Positions 60,079 to 64,000 of a stretch of DNA of 64,000 nt are shown piece by piece (positions within the stretch are counted from its first letter, which is position 1; each line of letters starts with the position of its first letter). The notes below the pieces were generated by a model. That model was not told where the DNA came from, ran no database searches, and saw only the letters and a program-made list of their open reading frames with translations. Made by a program: the position numbers and the translations under genes. Origin of the DNA: Golubevia sp. BC0850. Lineage: Eukaryota; Basidiomycota; Exobasidiomycetes; Golubeviales; Golubeviaceae. The stretch covers positions 284,003 to 348,002 of the forward strand of contig JAAVVG010000025.1 of NCBI GenBank assembly GCA_012976225.1, given 5' to 3'.

Positions 60079-61259
60079 ATGATCGAGCAAGTCCAGCCAC
60101 CGAAACATTCATCTAAGCTCGCTAAACCTTCACGTTTCCAGCCTGAATACTATCGAGCTCGAATGGTCGAGCAGCTTGGTGGAGATGCATTCCTTACTCG
60201 ATCTGGACTGGAATATCCTTTCCTGCCATCAGCAGGGTACATGCCTTGGAAGAAGCTAGCTGCTGCTTCCAAGCTCGCTCTCAGAATGACGCCGAGAGCT
60301 GAGAGGAAGAACGACGGATCCTTGCCTTCGATTCTGGTTCAATCGATCAACACTTGCATCAGAACACGCAAAGCAGCTAGCAATCGAGCCGCAAAGAAGC
60401 TAGTCGAGCTTGATCTCTCGGGAGCTGTTCGCCTGATGCAATCTGAGGCTGCTGAACTCGCCAGTAAGTTCATTTCGCGTTGCTCTCTCCTTCTTCTCGC
60501 TTCTCTGCCTGTCTCTGGGGTTCTTGACTTACTTAATCAGCTTCTTTGTATCTTTCCTCTTCCTAAGATGAGTCTGAGCTCCTCTTCACTAGTGGTTCCG
60601 AACTTGAAGACGAGTTACCTACTGACGAGTTACCTACTGAGAGGCTTTCGAAGGCAAGACGTCAACTGCTATCTGAGATCTCCTTGGTCTCAGAACTATG
60701 GAGAAACGAGAAGTGGACGAAGCAGAAGCTAAGATCAGATCTGGCACCAATCTCGGTTTCAAGTAGAGAAGTAATCTGGACGCTTCACAGGATCGCCAAG
60801 TTGACTCCAGTCGATAAATCCGAACCTAAGCCAGATGGTTATCCCCCGAAGGTTCTGAAGGCTATTCGACAAGCACTCTCGATGAAAGAGTCTGCAGGTT
60901 CAAGGACCTCTGCTCCTCCTTCAGGTTGGGCGCAAAGGATTGTCTTGCCAAAGGCTCTTCTGATCCTGCAAGGCCTTCTAAAATCAGAGAAAACAAGTAC
61001 CTCACTTTCGGTCCCTCAAGCAACACTTCCAGCGTCGCTTTCTCCAGCTCAAGTAGCCTCTTCTTCTGATCCACATTCAAATGTCAATCCATCAAATCCC
61101 GAACCTTCCTTAGAATCGACCCTCTCGAATCTCAAGAAGAATCTGAAGCGTAAACTCTCAGATTCAGAAGGTGATAAGATCAACGAAACTCAAGAAAGAA
61201 TACAAGAAATAGAAGTTGTTGTTGGAGGAGACTGCGATAGAGGAGGACACGGTGGATGA
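60079..61259 (+). CDS. Orphan two-exon protein
   Basis: A 358-residue protein in two exons (60079-60463, 60568-61259). The first exon encodes a basic, helical region (RFQPEYYRARMVEQLGGDAF, MPWKKLAAASKLALRM). The second starts with an acidic stretch containing a perfect tandem repeat of DELPT (two copies of a 15-nt unit), then WRNEKWTKQKLRSDL, and ends in a Ser/Pro-rich region and a basic-acidic tail (LKKNLKRKLSDSEGD). There is no signal peptide or membrane helix, and KRKL suggests a nuclear location. I do not recognise a family. It is in the same orientation as the SUMO-like gene 180 bp upstream. Confidence 0.6.
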
Positions 61260-61379
61260 GGAGTGAGACAGATGGGAAAATCAAATGAGGTTGGGGAGGA
61301 AGAATCTCTCGTCCATCCCCCCCCCTTTCTTTTCTTCTCCTCCCCTTCGCTTTCTTTCCCCTCTCCTCCTTCCCCTAAC

Positions 61380-63827
61380 ATGGCCGCTACCGCTCCTCGT
61401 CACTCAGATGAGAAATCTGTCTCCATTGGTGAGAAGGAATCTCCCATGATCAACACCAGGGATCTAGAAACTTCTCAGCCGGTCTTGAAGTACGCAAACC
61501 CTCTGGACGACCCTCAATTCAAAGACATAGACGAGAGGGCGCTTCTCTGGAAAATCGACCTGAAGTTGATTCCTTGGCTATCTTTCCTCTATCTGCTATC
61601 TTTCCTTGACCGTTCAGCTATTGGTGAGTTTTTAAGAGAACCGTCTGGCCGTCGTCGACACTCTCCTTTTTTCTCTGACCCCTCTTCCCTTTGGAACGTC
61701 CCCTTCAGGTAATGCCAGACTGTATGGGCTAGCGGAAGACATCGGTGCTACTCCAAAAGAAGTGAACTTGGCCGTGTTGCTCTTCTTCATCTCGTATGCT
61801 TTGTTCGAAGTGTGAGTATTTGATTCCTGAATGCGTGAACTCGGAAATCGAAGCTCCGCTGACTTCTTTCGTTCTATCTCTTTCCGACAGGCCATCCAAC
61901 GTTCTCCTCAAGAAACTTCGCCCATCAGTCTGGTTCAGTATCATTACCGCTCTCGTTGGTGTTGCTATGCTTTCTCAAGGTCTCGTGAAGAACAATGGAC
62001 AGCTCATCGCCACCAGAGTTATTTTGGGTATCGTTGAAGCTGGTCTCTACCCAGGTGAGCTTAGTTAAATGGTTTTGTTTCAGGGTAGCTCCTTGGTGAT
62101 GGAAAGCGGAATGGTGTCAAGCATCGAGTCTTTCCTCCGCCCTTTCACTTTCGATCCCACTCTAACCCTCTCCTTTTTCTGTTTCAGGATGTAACTACCT
62201 CATGAGTGGTTGGTACAAGAAGTCAGAATTCGGTTTGCGAGCTGTGAGTAGGAGTTTGAGATTCGTTCCACAGCACTGGCTTTTCCTTTTCTGCTGCCTC
62301 GACCTTTGACACCCCTCACTTCTTCTCCTTCTCCAACCCCCGAAATAAGGCTATTTTCTTCTCCGCAGCGACCGGTTCAGGAGCCTTCGGAGGTCTTCTC
62401 TCTGCCTTGATTGTCAACATGGATGGAGTTGGAGGTTACGAGGGATGGAGATGGATCTTCATCTTGATTGGAATCATCACGTTTCTCGCTGGAGCGGTCT
62501 CTTATTGGTTGGTCTGCGATTTCCCCGAGACAGCCTCTCAGTGAGTACGCGAAATCAAGAACTTTTCAGTAGCCTGTTACCCACTTACTGTTCTCCCACA
62601 GTCTCACAGAACTCGAACGCAAGTTCGTTGTGGCCAGACTCCAAGCCGATCAACAATTCTCTGCCTCAGGAGAGCAATTCACTTGGAGAGCTCTGCAACA
62701 AGCTTTCCTTGACTGGAAGATTTGGGTGTGAGTAAGAAATATTCGAGGCTTTCGGAGGATGGCTAGGGTCGAGACTGATCCTTCCCGCCTTCTCTCACTA
62801 TCTCTCGACAGTGGATCCGGAATCTTCATCGGTGCAGCTGGACCTCTTTACTCCTTCAGTTTGTTCACCCCAACTATCGTCAAGCAGCTCGGATACTCTT
62901 CAACCAGAGCGAACTTGGTCTCGGTCCCCATCTACATCGTCGCCTGCCTTGCTACCATTGGAGTAGGTTTCTATGCTGACCGCAGAGGACACAGAGCTCT
63001 CTTGGGAGCTTGCTGTGGTCTGGTAGCAATCGTTGGATACATCGCTTTGATGATCAGCAGATTGCCAGGATTGTCTTATTTCTTCATCTACCTGTGAGTG
63101 AGGAAGAACAGGGGGAGAAAGGCCCCCAGCTCTCAAGTTAACTTTTCAGCTTTTCGCTTTCATGAATGAATCACTCAAATCTCTCTTGCTTCTCTCCACG
63201 CAGCTGCGGAGTCGGTATCTATCCTCAAATCGCCAATACTATTGCTCTAACTGGAACTGGAATCGAAGGATCTTACAAGCGCTCTGTGGTCATTGGAATG
63301 GTCACCTCGATGGGAAACATCAACGTGAGTGTTTGCATACATAGAAGGACCGATTCCCTCGGAATCCTCTGACTTTCTTCCCCTTCCCCTTCCCTTTTCC
63401 CTTCCCTCCCAACTCTCCTCTCCTCCAGGGTGCCGGTTCCTCCTCGCTCTACCGTTCACAAGACGCGCCATGGTTCCGTTTCGGTCATGGATTCGTCCTC
63501 CTCTACATCGCTTTCGGATTCCTCTCTACCTTGACCTTCTGGTGGGGAGTTCGTCGTGAGAACATGAAGAGAGACAGAGGTGAATGCGACGAGACCATCC
63601 TAACTACTTCGGAATCTACTCCAGCCGAAATTCAAGAGGCCATCGTCGAAGCTGCCCGGATCAGGGCCAAGGAGAGGGAGGATCTCCTCGCCAAAGGTGG
63701 ATTGATCAACAAGATCAGAGCCACTTACGTCAAATTCGATATGAGAGCCGGAGGAACGTATGCTACTGATCAAGAAGCCAAAGAGATGAAAGGTGACTGG
63801 CACAGTTCCTTCCGCTACAGATATTAA
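61380..63827 (+). CDS. MFS permease of the ACS (Dal5/Tna1) family
   Basis: Twelve-helix plasma-membrane symporter of the anion:cation symporter family, whose fungal members carry allantoate, nicotinate, vitamins or other organic anions. Nine exons (61380-61623, 61709-61811, 61891-62054, 62188-62243, 62350-62540, 62602-62727, 62812-63093, 63204-63324, 63429-63827) give 561 residues in phase. Signatures: KIDLKLIPWLSFLYLLSFLD at helix 1, DRSAIGNARLYGL, YALFEVPSNVLLKKLRPS at helix 2-3, GIVEAGLYPGCNYLMSGWY (the family signature at helices 4-5), and YADRRGHRALL after helix 8. Both termini are cytosolic and charged. The substrate cannot be told from sequence. There is no linked metabolic cluster in the window to hint at it. 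Confidence 0.95.
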
Positions 63828-64000
63828 ACTAGAATTCGCAGCAACCTAGAACTTCATTCTGTCGCTTCACTTCTACTTCTCCCCGTTTGAGGTTCCGTTT
63901 CTGGTTTCAGTCACTTGTTTGTGACTTTTCGCTTTTCTCATTCACGTCAATTTTTAGGTTCTAGGTTTCTCACGTTACGTCCAATCTCAGACTCTCCCCA

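Overview
This 64 kb window is nuclear DNA from a fungus, most likely a basidiomycete. The genes are split by many short introns (about 60-350 nt, mostly GTGAGT/GTAAGT...CAG). The conserved proteins look basidiomycete-like, and a Grg1-type stress gene is present. Base composition is moderate with many CT-rich tracts. I could not fix the species. Exon-intron models below were built by hand. For most conserved genes the summed exon lengths are a multiple of three and the splice phases agree, which is my main check.

Layout: 2.1-9.1 kb (-) encodes THO2 of the THO/TREX mRNA export complex, divergent from SNU66/SART1 (9.3-12.8 kb, +) of the U4/U6.U5 tri-snRNP. 13.4-14.9 kb is an accessory patch with a broken F-box-like gene and a ubiquitin/SUMO-like gene interrupted by one TGA. 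15.2-18.4 kb (-) is a multi-Myb/SANT protein, divergent from the GTPase GPN3 (18.6-20.3 kb, +). 21.5-22.3 kb (+) and 33.4-33.9 kb (-) are two Grg1-like paralogues. 22.6-25.1 kb is a decayed patch with frameshifted reading frames, a truncated succinate-semialdehyde dehydrogenase relic and an inverted repeat.

25.4-29.6 kb (-) is a PPR-type, probably mitochondrial protein. Next come a small Ser/Thr-rich membrane protein (29.6-30.3 kb, -) and a membrane-anchored histidine acid phosphatase (30.4-32.9 kb, +). 34.9-36.3 kb (-) is a secreted protein with an internal duplication. 37.6-38.8 kb (-) is OST2/DAD1. 39.0-40.2 kb (+) is an F-box-like gene with an in-frame TAG. 41.2-42.3 kb (-) is RPS7, followed by an orphan frame. 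43.8-46.3 kb (+) is the polarity scaffold BEM1/Scd2, and 48.3-53.7 kb (-) is a PH-C2-RasGAP protein (BUD2-like). The RasGAP gene is head-to-head with SUP35/eRF3 (53.8-56.6 kb, +). The right end carries an orphan secreted protein, a second SUMO-like gene, an orphan two-exon gene and an ACS/DAL5-type MFS permease (61.4-63.8 kb).

Most conserved genes are housekeeping: mRNA processing and export, translation, glycosylation, Pol II biogenesis. BEM1 and the RasGAP protein may both serve Ras/Cdc42-type polarity. The unusual content sits between them: paired ubiquitin-like genes, F-box relics, three genes split by a single in-frame stop, a duplicated secreted protein and a PAM2-like motif at the Sup35 N-terminus. 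I saw no tRNA, rRNA, intact transposon or CRISPR array.
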